Assembly: GCA_023254175.1 (NCBI GenBank)
Contig: JALQYJ010000116.1
Span: forward strand, 55,429-119,428
Direction of reading: 5' to 3'
Origin: Runella sp.
GTDB taxonomy: Bacteria > Bacteroidota > Bacteroidia > Cytophagales > Spirosomataceae
Length of the DNA: 64,000 nucleotides
Numbering within the stretch: position 1 is the stretch's first letter; every line of letters begins with the position of its first letter. The notes under the pieces are model-generated. The model saw nothing but the letters and a program-made list of their open reading frames with translations, did not search any database and was not told the DNA's origin. The position numbers and the translations under genes were made by a program. Below, one piece after another: positions 51,858 to 61,319 of the stretch.

Positions 51858-52972
51858 AACATCAAGATAATTATCTCGTCCAACTCGATGGATTACGGTT
51901 TATCGCTGTAGGACTCGTTTTGTGGGATCACTGGATGCCCGAGCCTCATGCGTTGCCTCTTGGTAAGTTAGGAGTCAATTTATTTTTTGTATTAAGTGGT
52001 TTTTTAATTGCTCGTATTCTACTAAGTAGTAAAGACAAAAACTACGGTAAAGAAGGCGGCTTGGGCGCCTATCTCAAAAAATTCTATATCCGCCGTACCA
52101 TTCGGATTTTTCCCATTTATTATCTGTCGCTGATCGTCCTTTGGTTGCTCAACGACCCATCGGTACGAGGAAAAGAGGGTTGGCAATTTTTATACGCATC
52201 CAACATCTATATTGTTCTCAAAAACACTTGGTTAGGTGTGACCGACCACTTTTGGTCGTTAGCGGTAGAAGAACAGTTTTACATTTTTTTCCCGCTACTT
52301 ATTTTCTTCATTCCACGGCGCCACATTCTTACTTTTTTTAGTGTTCTTATTGTCTTTAGCGTTGTTTTAAGAGGGTATTTTCTTTATACCCATCAGCCCT
52401 GGTACGTTTCTTATGTTACGATGCCTACTGCGCTTGATGCCTTTGGTGTTGGGGCACTTATGGCCTACGCACAGCTGTACTACCGACCCATTTTTGAAAA
52501 AATCTTTACAAACCGTTGGTACTTAGGAGGTAGTTTTGTGGCGCTCGCGGTTGTATTTATACTTTCGAAACAACAAACACTTTCAGGTATTTCCCAAGAC
52601 AATAACTTTTACATCGCCCTTTGGGAACGTTTTTTCGCATCAATTTTCTTTATGTTTCTCATTGGTGGAGCAATTATTGGCTATAATGGTTGGTTCAAAT
52701 GGTTTTTGGAACATCCAGTCAGTAACTATCTTGGTAAGATAAGCTATGGGCTGTATGTATATCATAATTTTGTCTATAACCACTATCACTCCCCAGCGAG
52801 CCACCCTACTGTTCGCCTTTTTAACAAGCTAGACCGCACCTTCCCTAATTTTGAAAACATGCACTTAGAGCAGTTTATAATACTGTTTTTGGTAACTACT
52901 TTAGTGGCTTCCATATCTTGGTTTTTGATTGAAAAACCTATCAACAATTTAAAAGACAAATACGCCCCTTAG
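51851..52972 (+). CDS. acyltransferase 3 family membrane protein
   Basis: A 373-residue protein with about ten hydrophobic segments. It starts LDGLRFIAVGLVLWDHW, in which the usual catalytic RxxA(x)H region is represented by LRFIA and H; GKLGVNLFFVLSGFLI and FWSLAVEEQFYIFFPL are family hallmarks. Such enzymes O-acetylate or O-acyl-modify sugars of lipopolysaccharides or exopolysaccharides. The start is TTG at 51851, overlapping the upstream gene by seven bases, so coupled translation is likely. It fits decoration of the glycan made by this locus. Confidence 0.92.
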   Translation: MVKHQDNYLVQLDGLRFIAVGLVLWDHWMPEPHALPLGKLGVNLFFVLSGFLIARILLSSKDKNYGKEGGLGAYLKKFYIRRTIRIFPIYYLSLIVLWLLNDPSVRGKEGWQFLYASNIYIVLKNTWLGVTDHFWSLAVEEQFYIFFPLLIFFIPRRHILTFFSVLIVFSVVLRGYFLYTHQPWYVSYVTMPTALDAFGVGALMAYAQLYYRPIFEKIFTNRWYLGGSFVALAVVFILSKQQTLSGISQDNNFYIALWERFFASIFFMFLIGGAIIGYNGWFKWFLEHPVSNYLGKISYGLYVYHNFVYNHYHSPASHPTVRLFNKLDRTFPNFENMHLEQFIILFLVTTLVASISWFLIEKPINNLKDKYAP

Positions 52973-53112
52973 TAGAGGCTACCATAAAATAAATCCTTCT
53001 GTTGGAAAGGTAGGCCAAACGCCTTTTTTTGAGTAGTTTTGAGAAATTTTTAACCATAGAATCGTTCCGTTCGCACCTAAGTGCGTCTTAACATACAAAT
53101 CTCCAATCAATA

Positions 53113-53859
53113 ATGAGCCTTTATTTCTCGATTGTGATGCCTGCTTATAATGAAGAAGAATGCATTGAGCAGGTAGTAACTATGTGGACTTCCTTCCTTA
53201 AAAATACTTTTCCGGGTAAAGAAACCAAGTTAATAGTTATCAATGACGGATCAAAAGATGGAACTAAGCAAATTTTAGATCGTATTGCCCCCTCCATTGA
53301 CAACCTTTATGTAGTTCACCAACCTAATGGTGGACACGGAAACGCGGTAGTTAATGGGTATCATAAAGCGGTTGAACTCAATTCTGAATGGGTATTTCAA
53401 ACCGATAGTGATGACCAATTTGTCACCGAAGATGTCACCAAACTTTGGGCAAAACGTAACGATTCCAACTTTATCATGGGCTACCGCCAAGTTCGCTACG
53501 ATGCTCCTGCTCGACTGGTAATTACTCGTATTTTAAAATACACTATTTTCTTTACCTACGGAACCTTTATCAACGACGCTAACATCCCTTTCCGTCTTAT
53601 AAAAGGAAGTTATCTAAAAAAGCTATTAGACCAACTTCCCAACCCTGAACCTTTTGCCCCTAATATCTTCTTAGCAGTAATGGCAAAGAAAGCAGGTGAA
53701 AAGACATTTGATATACCAATTACCCACAAGGAGCGTTTGACAGGTACAGTTTCTATCTTACGTTGGAAACTCATCCAGGTCTGTATTCAAAGCTTCAAGG
53801 AGTTATTGAACTTCCGCCTATCACTCAACAGCAAAGTACGCGCTATTAAAGCTGCCTGA
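53113..53859 (+). CDS. glycosyltransferase family 2
   Basis: A 248-residue single-domain GT-A enzyme: VMPAYNEEECIEQVV at the start, VINDGSKDGTKQI, and QTDSDDQF containing the metal-binding acidic triad. NGGHGNAVVNGYHKA resembles dolichyl/polyprenyl-phosphate sugar transferases. No membrane helices, so it acts at the inner face of the membrane. It follows the acyltransferase after 140 bases, and the long gap to the next gene holds a compositionally unusual segment. Confidence 0.93.
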   Translation: MSLYFSIVMPAYNEEECIEQVVTMWTSFLKNTFPGKETKLIVINDGSKDGTKQILDRIAPSIDNLYVVHQPNGGHGNAVVNGYHKAVELNSEWVFQTDSDDQFVTEDVTKLWAKRNDSNFIMGYRQVRYDAPARLVITRILKYTIFFTYGTFINDANIPFRLIKGSYLKKLLDQLPNPEPFAPNIFLAVMAKKAGEKTFDIPITHKERLTGTVSILRWKLIQVCIQSFKELLNFRLSLNSKVRAIKAA

Positions 53860-53865
53860 GTTGTT

Positions 53866-54003
53866 TGCTGTTTAGCGTTCCTCTGTTTAAAGTTTTTTTG
53901 TTTCCTGTTTGAAAGAATTGGGCTTTCCTCAAACATCAAACCGTAAACCTAGCAAACCTAAACCTCAAACAGAAAACCCGAAACTACAAACCATAAATCA
54001 TGA
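53866..54003. repeat. GTTT-rich/AAAC-rich mirrored low-complexity segment
   Basis: The left half repeats GTTT every 8-12 bases (GTTTGCTGTTTAGCG and so on); the right half repeats AAAC or AAACC at similar steps. The two halves are on average complementary, so the segment can fold into a long imperfect hairpin. No coding potential. It fills the gap between GT2 and the 908-residue gene. Confidence 0.5.
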
Positions 54004-54009
54004 ACTTCT

Positions 54010-56736
54010 ATGAATAGAAGAGGCATCATAGTTGCCATCTCGCTGATGATTTTATTAGTGGGTTGGTGGGGTTTTCAGCGTTGGCAAATGTACTCGGCTA
54101 CCGTCTGGAAACTTTTACCCGAAAACGCCTTTTTAGTCCTCCAAAGCCAACGGCTTCAAGATACTACCTTTAAAGTCCAGAAAGGTGGAATTGAAATGCG
54201 TGAAGTGCCTCTTCTTAACTTGGCTGCCCGCCAAATCGATAACTTTCGACTACTTAGCGATGATGTTACCCAAGCAGAAAAATTACTCAAAGGACGTAGA
54301 ATAACGTATGTATTGCAAAAAACTTCAAGTGACCGATTTGTTTATCTTGTTTTTCTCCCTCTTGACGTCTTTCAAGTTTACAGTTGGTTAGAAGGACCTG
54401 CGTCCTCCAAAGTCCGAGTAACATCGCACAAACACAACGGATACAAAATTTATGATGTAAGCACCCCCACTTCAGAACCACTTTTTGCCTATACGATTTT
54501 CAACAATTTTATCGTTTCGTGTATTTCGGGCGATGTACTCGAAGACTGGATTCGGTATGCCTCTAATCCACTTCGTACTACCCGCCCAAGCCGCTTCGAA
54601 AGTATTAGAGATGATAACAGCGAATTAAGTATTTTTCTCAACAATGACCTCCTTTCTGAAGTATTACGCAAAGAGGCTTTCACCAAGTCTGATGCAGGCC
54701 TTCTCTATTTTTTCTCTTTTTTACCTAGCACTGAAAGTCTGCATTTAGACCTCGAATTTTCTAGTAAAAATACTACCCTTACTTCCAAAGGAAAAAAAAT
54801 CAAAGCTGGAGGGTATGTGTATGCCCTCAATAATCAGAGGGCCACCCCTTTCAAAAATACTTTTTTTATCCCAAACAACACCGCTATTTTATATAGGCTT
54901 GGCTTTGACGACTCGCCTTTGTTTACTCGTCAATTACGAAGCCAACTCAGCTCTATCTCTTCCGATTCCATTAATTTATCTCGGTCAAACCTTCAATCAA
55001 GTATTGGTTCTAATCGAATTGACTCTTTTTATCGTTTTACTAATAAAGAACTCATTCTTTGCCAATTAGAGCCAAACAACTCACTTACAAAAGGGCAAGT
55101 TTTATTACAAAAAGTGGAGCCTGGGGTTAACTTTGATGCCTTTTTTAGACGATTAGCTATTCTTTTTAATAAAAATAAAGGGTTGCCTATCGAACCTTTT
55201 CAAGGTGGGAAAGTATATTGTATTGACTGGTATGAACTTCCTGCGGTTTTATTTGGAGGGCTTTTTAAGGGATTCCCCAAATGCTATGTCGCATTTCACA
55301 AAAACTTCATCGTGTACGCCAACGACTCACAGGTATTAAAAGATTACCTCATTGACCTCGAATATCAGCGTACATGGGCCAATTCAGCTGTCTACAACGC
55401 TTTTTTTGATAAAACGTTGAAGGCATCCAATTTTACGTTTGTCATCCACCCACGTAAGAGTAAAGAATACATGGGGAGTGGTTTTATGAATTACTTATTT
55501 AAAACACTCAATTACGACATTACCGAAAAATTACCTTTTGATCGGCTTGTATTCCAGAGTGCTTACAAAGAAGAAAAGGCCTACACTTCCCTTACATTTG
55601 GGCGACTTAGTAAGGCATCAAGCGCTAAAATTTTGAATAAAGTTTTTCTACAGCAAGAGTTTGAAACACCTGAAGCACCTTCTGGCGGGGTTTTTACGGT
55701 TAGAAACTACCCTAACGGAATGGAAAAAGTGATTATTGCAACAGCTTCTAACGAGCTTTTGAATCCGTTTGCAGAAAAGAAAAAGCGTAAAATCACCAAG
55801 CTTGATGCGCCTATTGTAAGCGACATTTATTCTGTTGACTTCTTGAGTATAGGGCGTCTTCAATATATTTTTGCCACCGAAAAAAGTCTGAATGTTGTTG
55901 ATGAAGACGACCAACAGCGTTACATGACCATTCCCCCCATTCGCTTACCGCAAGGTCGTAAAATTAGGAGCTTGCAGCAGTTAGAGAGCGGTATTGAAGG
56001 CAGTTTTCGTTTTTTAGTCATTGATACAAACGGGTTTTTATACCTTTGGAACAGCCCAACTCAAGCCCTCGTTCTTTTAAATGCTTCTCGTCCATTTACC
56101 GATTTACTTCTTCCTATTCACGAAGTCGAATACCAAGGCAAAAGGCACTTCTTGTTTACGCAAAGTCCAGGCCAAATTGGGCTCATCAATGAAGCAGGTG
56201 TCATTCCTGAACCTTATAAAGTAGACCTAAAAACCAATTTTTCAGGCCCATTTTTTGGCGTTTTTTCCCCTGGAAGTAACTTAACTCAGTTGATTGGGGT
56301 AAGTAAATACGGTGAATTTATAAAAGCCTCACTCGGAGGAAAAGTCTTTGACCGCAGGCAGCTATTCCGTTCCGACCCCACCTCGTTTTTTAGGGCAAAA
56401 GCCGCTCCTAACAACCGTGATTGGTTACTTTTCCGTGAATCAAAAACTCAGTTTGCCGTTTTAGATAAAGAAGGACATGAGCTTTTTTCAGCGAAAGGGC
56501 TGGTTGAATCAAGAAACCAGGTTCAATACTACTATCTCAGTTCTGAAGTAAAATTTTTAAGTGTCAAATCGGGTAATTACACTACCTTATACGATTTAAA
56601 GGGGTATCAAATTGGAGACAAGCCTTTTCCGAGCGAATTTCCTGTTCGAATCAATCTTATCGAGGGCTACAATAAATTATTGATTTACGGGTATGCCAAC
56701 AAAAAAATTCAAATTTGGTCGCTTAAACTTAGATAG
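54010..56736 (+). CDS. large anchored extracytoplasmic protein of unknown function
   Basis: A 908-residue protein that I do not recognise. One N-terminal membrane helix (about 5-25) is followed by a large, mostly beta-like region outside the membrane. The N-terminal half contains LLPENAFLVLQSQ and many charged, Ser/Thr-rich strands; the C-terminal ~300 residues have repeated strands such as FRFLVIDTNGFLYLWN and LFTQSPGQIGLINEAG that resemble a beta-propeller. No enzyme motif was seen. Its position just before the DHHW-like gene (11-base gap) suggests a part in glycan assembly or anchoring. Confidence 0.6.
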   Translation: MNRRGIIVAISLMILLVGWWGFQRWQMYSATVWKLLPENAFLVLQSQRLQDTTFKVQKGGIEMREVPLLNLAARQIDNFRLLSDDVTQAEKLLKGRRITYVLQKTSSDRFVYLVFLPLDVFQVYSWLEGPASSKVRVTSHKHNGYKIYDVSTPTSEPLFAYTIFNNFIVSCISGDVLEDWIRYASNPLRTTRPSRFESIRDDNSELSIFLNNDLLSEVLRKEAFTKSDAGLLYFFSFLPSTESLHLDLEFSSKNTTLTSKGKKIKAGGYVYALNNQRATPFKNTFFIPNNTAILYRLGFDDSPLFTRQLRSQLSSISSDSINLSRSNLQSSIGSNRIDSFYRFTNKELILCQLEPNNSLTKGQVLLQKVEPGVNFDAFFRRLAILFNKNKGLPIEPFQGGKVYCIDWYELPAVLFGGLFKGFPKCYVAFHKNFIVYANDSQVLKDYLIDLEYQRTWANSAVYNAFFDKTLKASNFTFVIHPRKSKEYMGSGFMNYLFKTLNYDITEKLPFDRLVFQSAYKEEKAYTSLTFGRLSKASSAKILNKVFLQQEFETPEAPSGGVFTVRNYPNGMEKVIIATASNELLNPFAEKKKRKITKLDAPIVSDIYSVDFLSIGRLQYIFATEKSLNVVDEDDQQRYMTIPPIRLPQGRKIRSLQQLESGIEGSFRFLVIDTNGFLYLWNSPTQALVLLNASRPFTDLLLPIHEVEYQGKRHFLFTQSPGQIGLINEAGVIPEPYKVDLKTNFSGPFFGVFSPGSNLTQLIGVSKYGEFIKASLGGKVFDRRQLFRSDPTSFFRAKAAPNNRDWLLFRESKTQFAVLDKEGHELFSAKGLVESRNQVQYYYLSSEVKFLSVKSGNYTTLYDLKGYQIGDKPFPSEFPVRINLIEGYNKLLIYGYANKKIQIWSLKLR

Positions 56737-56747
56737 TTACTGAGTTC

Positions 56748-57764
56748 ATGAAGATTTTTTTAAAATACCTACTCTTATTTATCGGAGCATCACTTTGGGT
56801 TGTAGGTTGTGTACCTACATTCCGTAAAACCGCTTTTGAATGGGGTTTTACGCAAGATTCTTATCGTTATGGGGATTTATATCGATTATCAAATCTACCT
56901 CAATTTAAAGAGCTGCAAACACCATGTACCACCGCTCCAACTTTGAAGGCAACCTCTATCAACACTGCATTATATATTATCGGTGATAGCTTTACCGAAA
57001 AGCAACGGATTGGTAAAAATGACTTTAACGTCGATTCTTACACACGCATTCATTGGAATGAATTTGAAACTGTACAACTCAATCCAGCCAAACGGAATAT
57101 TTTGATACTTGAAACGGTTGAAAGGCATTTCAGAGAACATTTTGCAAAAGATGTTAAAAACTTCACAATTGGCACTCAAAAGGTGGTTCCAAATGCCTTT
57201 TCTTTTAAAAACTGGCTAACTGAAAACTACAAGGCTTTTGAAGGGATGCTAAAAGAAAGCGAAGAAGCCTTAACAAGTTTTCTTTTCTCAGGAAATCTAT
57301 TTTTGCAATTAAAAGAATGGAAAGCTCAAATAAATTTCCAATGGTTTGGGCAACACAGTGACCAAATATCATTTTCACCAGATGGCAAGCAGATTTTGTT
57401 TGTTTGGGATACCGATTCCACACGAATTACATCTTCCTTTAAAAATCTTCCTGCCAAGGAATTAGAAAGTTTAATCAGACAAGTTAATCGAACTCGCGAT
57501 TATTACAAATCAAAAGGGTTTGATGAGGTTTTTCTGTCCATCATTCCCAATAAAACAAGCATCCTAGCCCCTGAAATGGGCGTTTATAATCACCTCGTTG
57601 AGCGTGTTCAAACAGCCCCCCTTTTACTGGCCCCCTATATTGATGTATGGACTCCTTATAACCAACAAGCTAATGCTGTTTATAGTCTAAGCGACACTCA
57701 TTGGAGTTGCAAGGGTCGGTCGATTTGGCTAGAAAAAGTAAACGGGGCACTCTCAATTCGTTGA
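56748..57764 (+). CDS. AlgX/DHHW-like putative O-acyltransferase lipoprotein
   Basis: A 338-residue protein with a lipoprotein-like signal (lipobox VVGC, Cys at about 21). It has an IIGDSFT block near residue 80 and a terminal SLSDTHWSCKG, which together match the SGNH-like AlgX/AlgJ/DHHW families that O-acetylate polysaccharides in the periplasm. The rest is poorly conserved. With the acyltransferase-3 protein (51851-52972) it could form an acyl-transfer relay: membrane protein exports the acyl group, this protein attaches it. This pairing is inference. Confidence 0.6.
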   Translation: MKIFLKYLLLFIGASLWVVGCVPTFRKTAFEWGFTQDSYRYGDLYRLSNLPQFKELQTPCTTAPTLKATSINTALYIIGDSFTEKQRIGKNDFNVDSYTRIHWNEFETVQLNPAKRNILILETVERHFREHFAKDVKNFTIGTQKVVPNAFSFKNWLTENYKAFEGMLKESEEALTSFLFSGNLFLQLKEWKAQINFQWFGQHSDQISFSPDGKQILFVWDTDSTRITSSFKNLPAKELESLIRQVNRTRDYYKSKGFDEVFLSIIPNKTSILAPEMGVYNHLVERVQTAPLLLAPYIDVWTPYNQQANAVYSLSDTHWSCKGRSIWLEKVNGALSIR

Positions 57765-57803
57765 AAATGTCCCGTTCTATATTCTTTCTCTCTATCTTCC
57801 CAA

Positions 57804-58853
57804 TTAGTTAAGCACCTGTTTGTAGTTTTTCTTTCGTATTAATGCGATAAATAACCCTATTCCCCCCCCTAATAAGCCCGACAGTGCAATAATTACACTT
57901 CGACGAGGCTCTGATTTACGTGTTGGAGCAGTAGGTGGCTCAAGCACCTTAATTACCGGAGTTTCTTGGTGTAGCTTAATTTTTGCTTCTTCGTACTTCG
58001 TCAGCAATGAGTTATAAAAACTTGATGAAGTATTATACTCCGCCTGAATGCGCTCTCGTTGTACATCTGCTGCTTGAAACCTGATAGTAGCTGCTTGAAA
58101 CTGATCACTGTACTGTGCCCTTTTGGCCTGATTTGAATAATATTTACCCCTGGCTACATCTAGGCGTTCGGCTAAGAACTCAACTTCTCTTCGATTTTTT
58201 TGAGTACGGTAATTAATGACGTACTCTGTCAAATAATCCATTGAAAATTTGGTGACAGTTGCCGCAACTACGGGGTCTGGTAATTTTACATTGATACTAA
58301 TTACTCCTGCCCTTCTGTCGTACGTACTAAAGATTCTTTTCCTCAAATCCTTGATACGATTTTCGTTCAAACGACTTAATACATAAAATCCTTTAGCTTC
58401 TACATTAAACTTTCTAAGTAAAGTCGTATCTATTTCCTCATTTTTCTCAACCGATTGATGATAAAAATCCTCAAACGTCAGTTTTTGATTAGTACGAGTC
58501 ACAACAGGCTGTTTCATCAAGTCCAAATAAAAAGTCGTACTCTTGAGTACTTCAGGGTATAAATCTGGACGAATAGCCTCGGTTGCATTCTTTAAATCAA
58601 TCCCACTTAGACCAAGTGCCCCCGCCAAACTTCCTAATGAACCTGTTGTAGATGGAGGTATTTCAGGCAAAATTTTACCCTGCGATTCAAACTCTTCTTG
58701 GGCAGTAAATGCATAATACCCTCCTCCTATCGTAGTTAGTAGCCCCAAAACTATAATAATCCACTTTTCTTTCCACAGTACGTACCAAAGCTTTCCTAGA
58801 TTGATAGGAGCTTTTATTTCTTGTTCTGCTAAATATTCTTCCTCTTTCATCAA
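57804..58853 (-). CDS. Wzz/GumC-like chain-length determinant
   Basis: A 349-residue protein with two membrane helices (about 33-50 and 315-335), a periplasmic alpha/beta domain with coiled coil (about 220-290), and VLEPPTAPTRKSEPRR before the second helix, the family hallmark. There is no cytoplasmic tyrosine kinase domain. It governs polymer length or bridges to the export channel. It follows the Wza-like gene by 6 bases on the same strand; the operon faces the glycan genes. Confidence 0.9.
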   Translation of the reverse strand: MMKEEEYLAEQEIKAPINLGKLWYVLWKEKWIIIVLGLLTTIGGGYYAFTAQEEFESQGKILPEIPPSTTGSLGSLAGALGLSGIDLKNATEAIRPDLYPEVLKSTTFYLDLMKQPVVTRTNQKLTFEDFYHQSVEKNEEIDTTLLRKFNVEAKGFYVLSRLNENRIKDLRKRIFSTYDRRAGVISINVKLPDPVVAATVTKFSMDYLTEYVINYRTQKNRREVEFLAERLDVARGKYYSNQAKRAQYSDQFQAATIRFQAADVQRERIQAEYNTSSSFYNSLLTKYEEAKIKLHQETPVIKVLEPPTAPTRKSEPRRSVIIALSGLLGGGIGLFIALIRKKNYKQVLN

Positions 58854-58859
58854 TCAGTG

Positions 58860-61181
58860 TTAATTTAATGTTCTAATTAATGTAATTATCAAAACCATTG
58901 TGGACGTCAAGCCCGTAAATAGAGATAAGCGCTCAGCCGAACTAAGCCTATTTCTCCTAGGTCGAGTAGGTACAAACACTTGCGTTCCCCGCTCAATGGT
59001 AGGGTAGAATTTCATTCCTAGGAATTTCTTTGTACGAGCGGTAAAACCATTTGCATACACCACATAGACTTTGGCTACATCTGCGCTATCTGTAAATCCA
59101 CCCGCTTGGGCAATATAGTCCTTAAAACTGAAAGTAGGATTAAAAGCCACAATATTTGGATTGAATACTTGCCCACCAATCGTCACTGTTTCTGGTTCTT
59201 TAGGTACAATAAGTTCATCACCAGGCATCAGTAAAAGGTTATTGGGATGCTTTGGATTATTCAAAATTTGAATAATATCCATCGCAATTAAGCGCCCATT
59301 TCTAAAGAGTTGAATTCCTGGCAAATACGCTTCTTGACGAAAACCACCCGCACGTTCAATTAGGTTACTAAGTCGCTCTTCCCTGCTTGCAATCACATAC
59401 GTACTAGGGTACAATACCTGTCCCTTAATACTTACTACTTGTTGCGCTGTATAATTTGGTAAACTACGTACAATTACTTCATCATACGGCTTCAATACAA
59501 TGGTAGACATTTCGCTTAACTCTTTTGAAATATCATACTTCGTGACTTCCACTGTTTCACTTTTGGTTTCATCGTTGTATAACCGACGCGACAGCTCAAC
59601 TCCTTTTCCAGTAGCCCCATCAGCGAACCCCCCAGCGAGTAGAATCAAATCTTGCAATGTCATTTTTTCGGCATAATCAAATATGCCTCCGCTATTAACG
59701 GCTCCTCTGATACCGACCGTTTGAACTTGACGTGTTTCTGAAATAGATTTGATAATTAAAACATCCTCACGTTTCAACAAAATATCTTCGGCATCGTTTT
59801 TAAACAACTGGTCTAAATTAATTTGAATTAATTCAGGGTCAAGATTCTCGCGTTTTCTTTTTAACACTGCTCGGTTACGAAAAGCGTCTTCACGCAAACC
59901 CTCCGCTTTTTTGATTAATTGTTTTACGGTTTTAATTTCATCACTTAATGCAAACTCCCCGGGCCGAAAAACAGCTCCAATCACTTCTACCTTATTCTCA
60001 AACCGATTTAAAATAGTACCGACAACCAACTTATCTCCATTTTGAAGCGTAAATTGGTTTTGAGAAAGTGGGGAAAATGTAATCAATTGACGCTCAATTG
60101 CAGTATTTCGATACAAATTCACGGATGCTTGGTACGCTTGCTCAGTATATCCTCCTGCATACTTCAATAAGTCAGTAAAATTTTCATTTGTTTTTAGCTC
60201 AAATATCCCACTTCTTTTGACTTCTCCCTCAATTTCTGCTTTTTTGGCTGCTATCGGAATCAAAATTACGTCTTGATCTCTCAAGTTTATATTTTCAATC
60301 AGTGTACCTTTCATTAAAAACTCGTACAAATCGATGGTTTGAATCACTTTGCTATTTCTTAGTAGCTGTATTTCGCGCATTGAGCCGTTACTATTGGGGC
60401 CACTACATAAATAGAGCGCGTGAAATGCCGTTGCCAATGAGGAGACTGTGTAAGTACCTGGATTAGTAGCCTCCCCAATTACTGTTACCTTTATACTTCT
60501 TACATTTCCTAAAGTCACATCTACGTTCAACGTCCCATTTCTGATACCCGCGTACAAAACTTTCAAACGTTCAATTATTTTGTTTTTTGCTTGCTCAATA
60601 GTCAACCCATTTACATACAGCGGGCTTAAACTCTCGATTTTAATTGTTCCTTCGGGCGAAATTCGTGCATCATAATGCTGATAAGCGTATCCCGTAATAT
60701 CTATTTTAAGTTCGTCATCTGTGCCTAAAATATAGTCTTTAGGAGTAGGTAAGCGTAAATTAGGTTCAAAAGACAGGGACTTATTGGAAAACAACTGTGT
60801 TCCAAACACCTCTTTCTTTTTTCTAACTTCTTGGTCATTTCCAACTGGGGTTGGTATCTTTTCCGAAATTTGTGTCTTTTCCGAAACTTGCCCTTGCTGT
60901 TGGCGAACTGTATTATTCGCATTCGACGAGGGAGTCGATTCCGTCTTTATTTTCACTGTATTAATTCTTGCGCGAATTTTAGCAATATCAGCCTCAGTGT
61001 AGCCCTTTGCTAATGCTCCAGCTTCTAACTCGGCTTGTGATAAGCCCTTACTTTGAGCTACTTTAATAAATTCTTCTAATTGTGCATCCGTTACTTCATC
61101 TGCAGCAGGCAACGCCTGTGAATACGAAAAATGACACGCTAAAAAAAGAAGAGATACCCAATAATACTTTCTAAAACTCAT
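58860..61181 (-). CDS. Wza-like polysaccharide export protein with multiple SLBB domains
   Basis: A 773-residue outer-membrane export protein. A signal peptide ends after YSQA. Residues ~25-75 resemble a UBA-like helical motif (DAQLEEFIKVAQSKGLS). The Poly_export domain starts about residue 145 (YILGTDDELKIDITG), followed by at least five SLBB-type repeats, for example VIGEATNPGTYTVS, IEGEVKRSGIFEL, VIGAVFRPGEFAL and IRGAVNSGGIFDY. A hydrophobic helix lies close to the C-terminus. It forms the outer-membrane exit for the polymer. Promoter 61228-61258 precedes it. Confidence 0.93.
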   Translation of the reverse strand: MSFRKYYWVSLLFLACHFSYSQALPAADEVTDAQLEEFIKVAQSKGLSQAELEAGALAKGYTEADIAKIRARINTVKIKTESTPSSNANNTVRQQQGQVSEKTQISEKIPTPVGNDQEVRKKKEVFGTQLFSNKSLSFEPNLRLPTPKDYILGTDDELKIDITGYAYQHYDARISPEGTIKIESLSPLYVNGLTIEQAKNKIIERLKVLYAGIRNGTLNVDVTLGNVRSIKVTVIGEATNPGTYTVSSLATAFHALYLCSGPNSNGSMREIQLLRNSKVIQTIDLYEFLMKGTLIENINLRDQDVILIPIAAKKAEIEGEVKRSGIFELKTNENFTDLLKYAGGYTEQAYQASVNLYRNTAIERQLITFSPLSQNQFTLQNGDKLVVGTILNRFENKVEVIGAVFRPGEFALSDEIKTVKQLIKKAEGLREDAFRNRAVLKRKRENLDPELIQINLDQLFKNDAEDILLKREDVLIIKSISETRQVQTVGIRGAVNSGGIFDYAEKMTLQDLILLAGGFADGATGKGVELSRRLYNDETKSETVEVTKYDISKELSEMSTIVLKPYDEVIVRSLPNYTAQQVVSIKGQVLYPSTYVIASREERLSNLIERAGGFRQEAYLPGIQLFRNGRLIAMDIIQILNNPKHPNNLLLMPGDELIVPKEPETVTIGGQVFNPNIVAFNPTFSFKDYIAQAGGFTDSADVAKVYVVYANGFTARTKKFLGMKFYPTIERGTQVFVPTRPRRNRLSSAERLSLFTGLTSTMVLIITLIRTLN

Positions 61182-61227
61182 GAATTTCAGTAGGTTTAAT
61201 CATATCATTTCAACAGAAATACCACTA

Positions 61228-61258
61228 CAAAGGTAGTAGCCTTTAAGATAGTTTACAA
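61228..61258 (-). promoter_or_regulatory. Bacteroidota-type promoter of the wza-wzz operon
   Basis: On the minus strand TTG (61256-61258), exactly 20 bases, TACCTTTG (61228-61235). Leader about 40 bases. Confidence 0.6.
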
Positions 61259-61270
61259 GCTATAAAAACA

Positions 61271-61296
61271 GAAAGCCCCGCAAATGCGGGGCTTTC
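61271..61296 (-). terminator. intrinsic terminator of the Ig-like repeat gene
   Basis: A perfect 12-bp stem GAAAGCCCCGCA / TGCGGGGCTTTC with a 2-base apparent loop, followed on the minus strand by TGTTTTTA. It lies 24 bases after the stop. Confidence 0.85.
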
Positions 61297-61319
61297 TTTC
61301 GTATAAATCGTATGAACGA

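Noticed and set aside
53866..54003. CRISPR array
   Set aside because: The repeated words are only 4-5 bases, spacing is irregular, and no cas gene is nearby.
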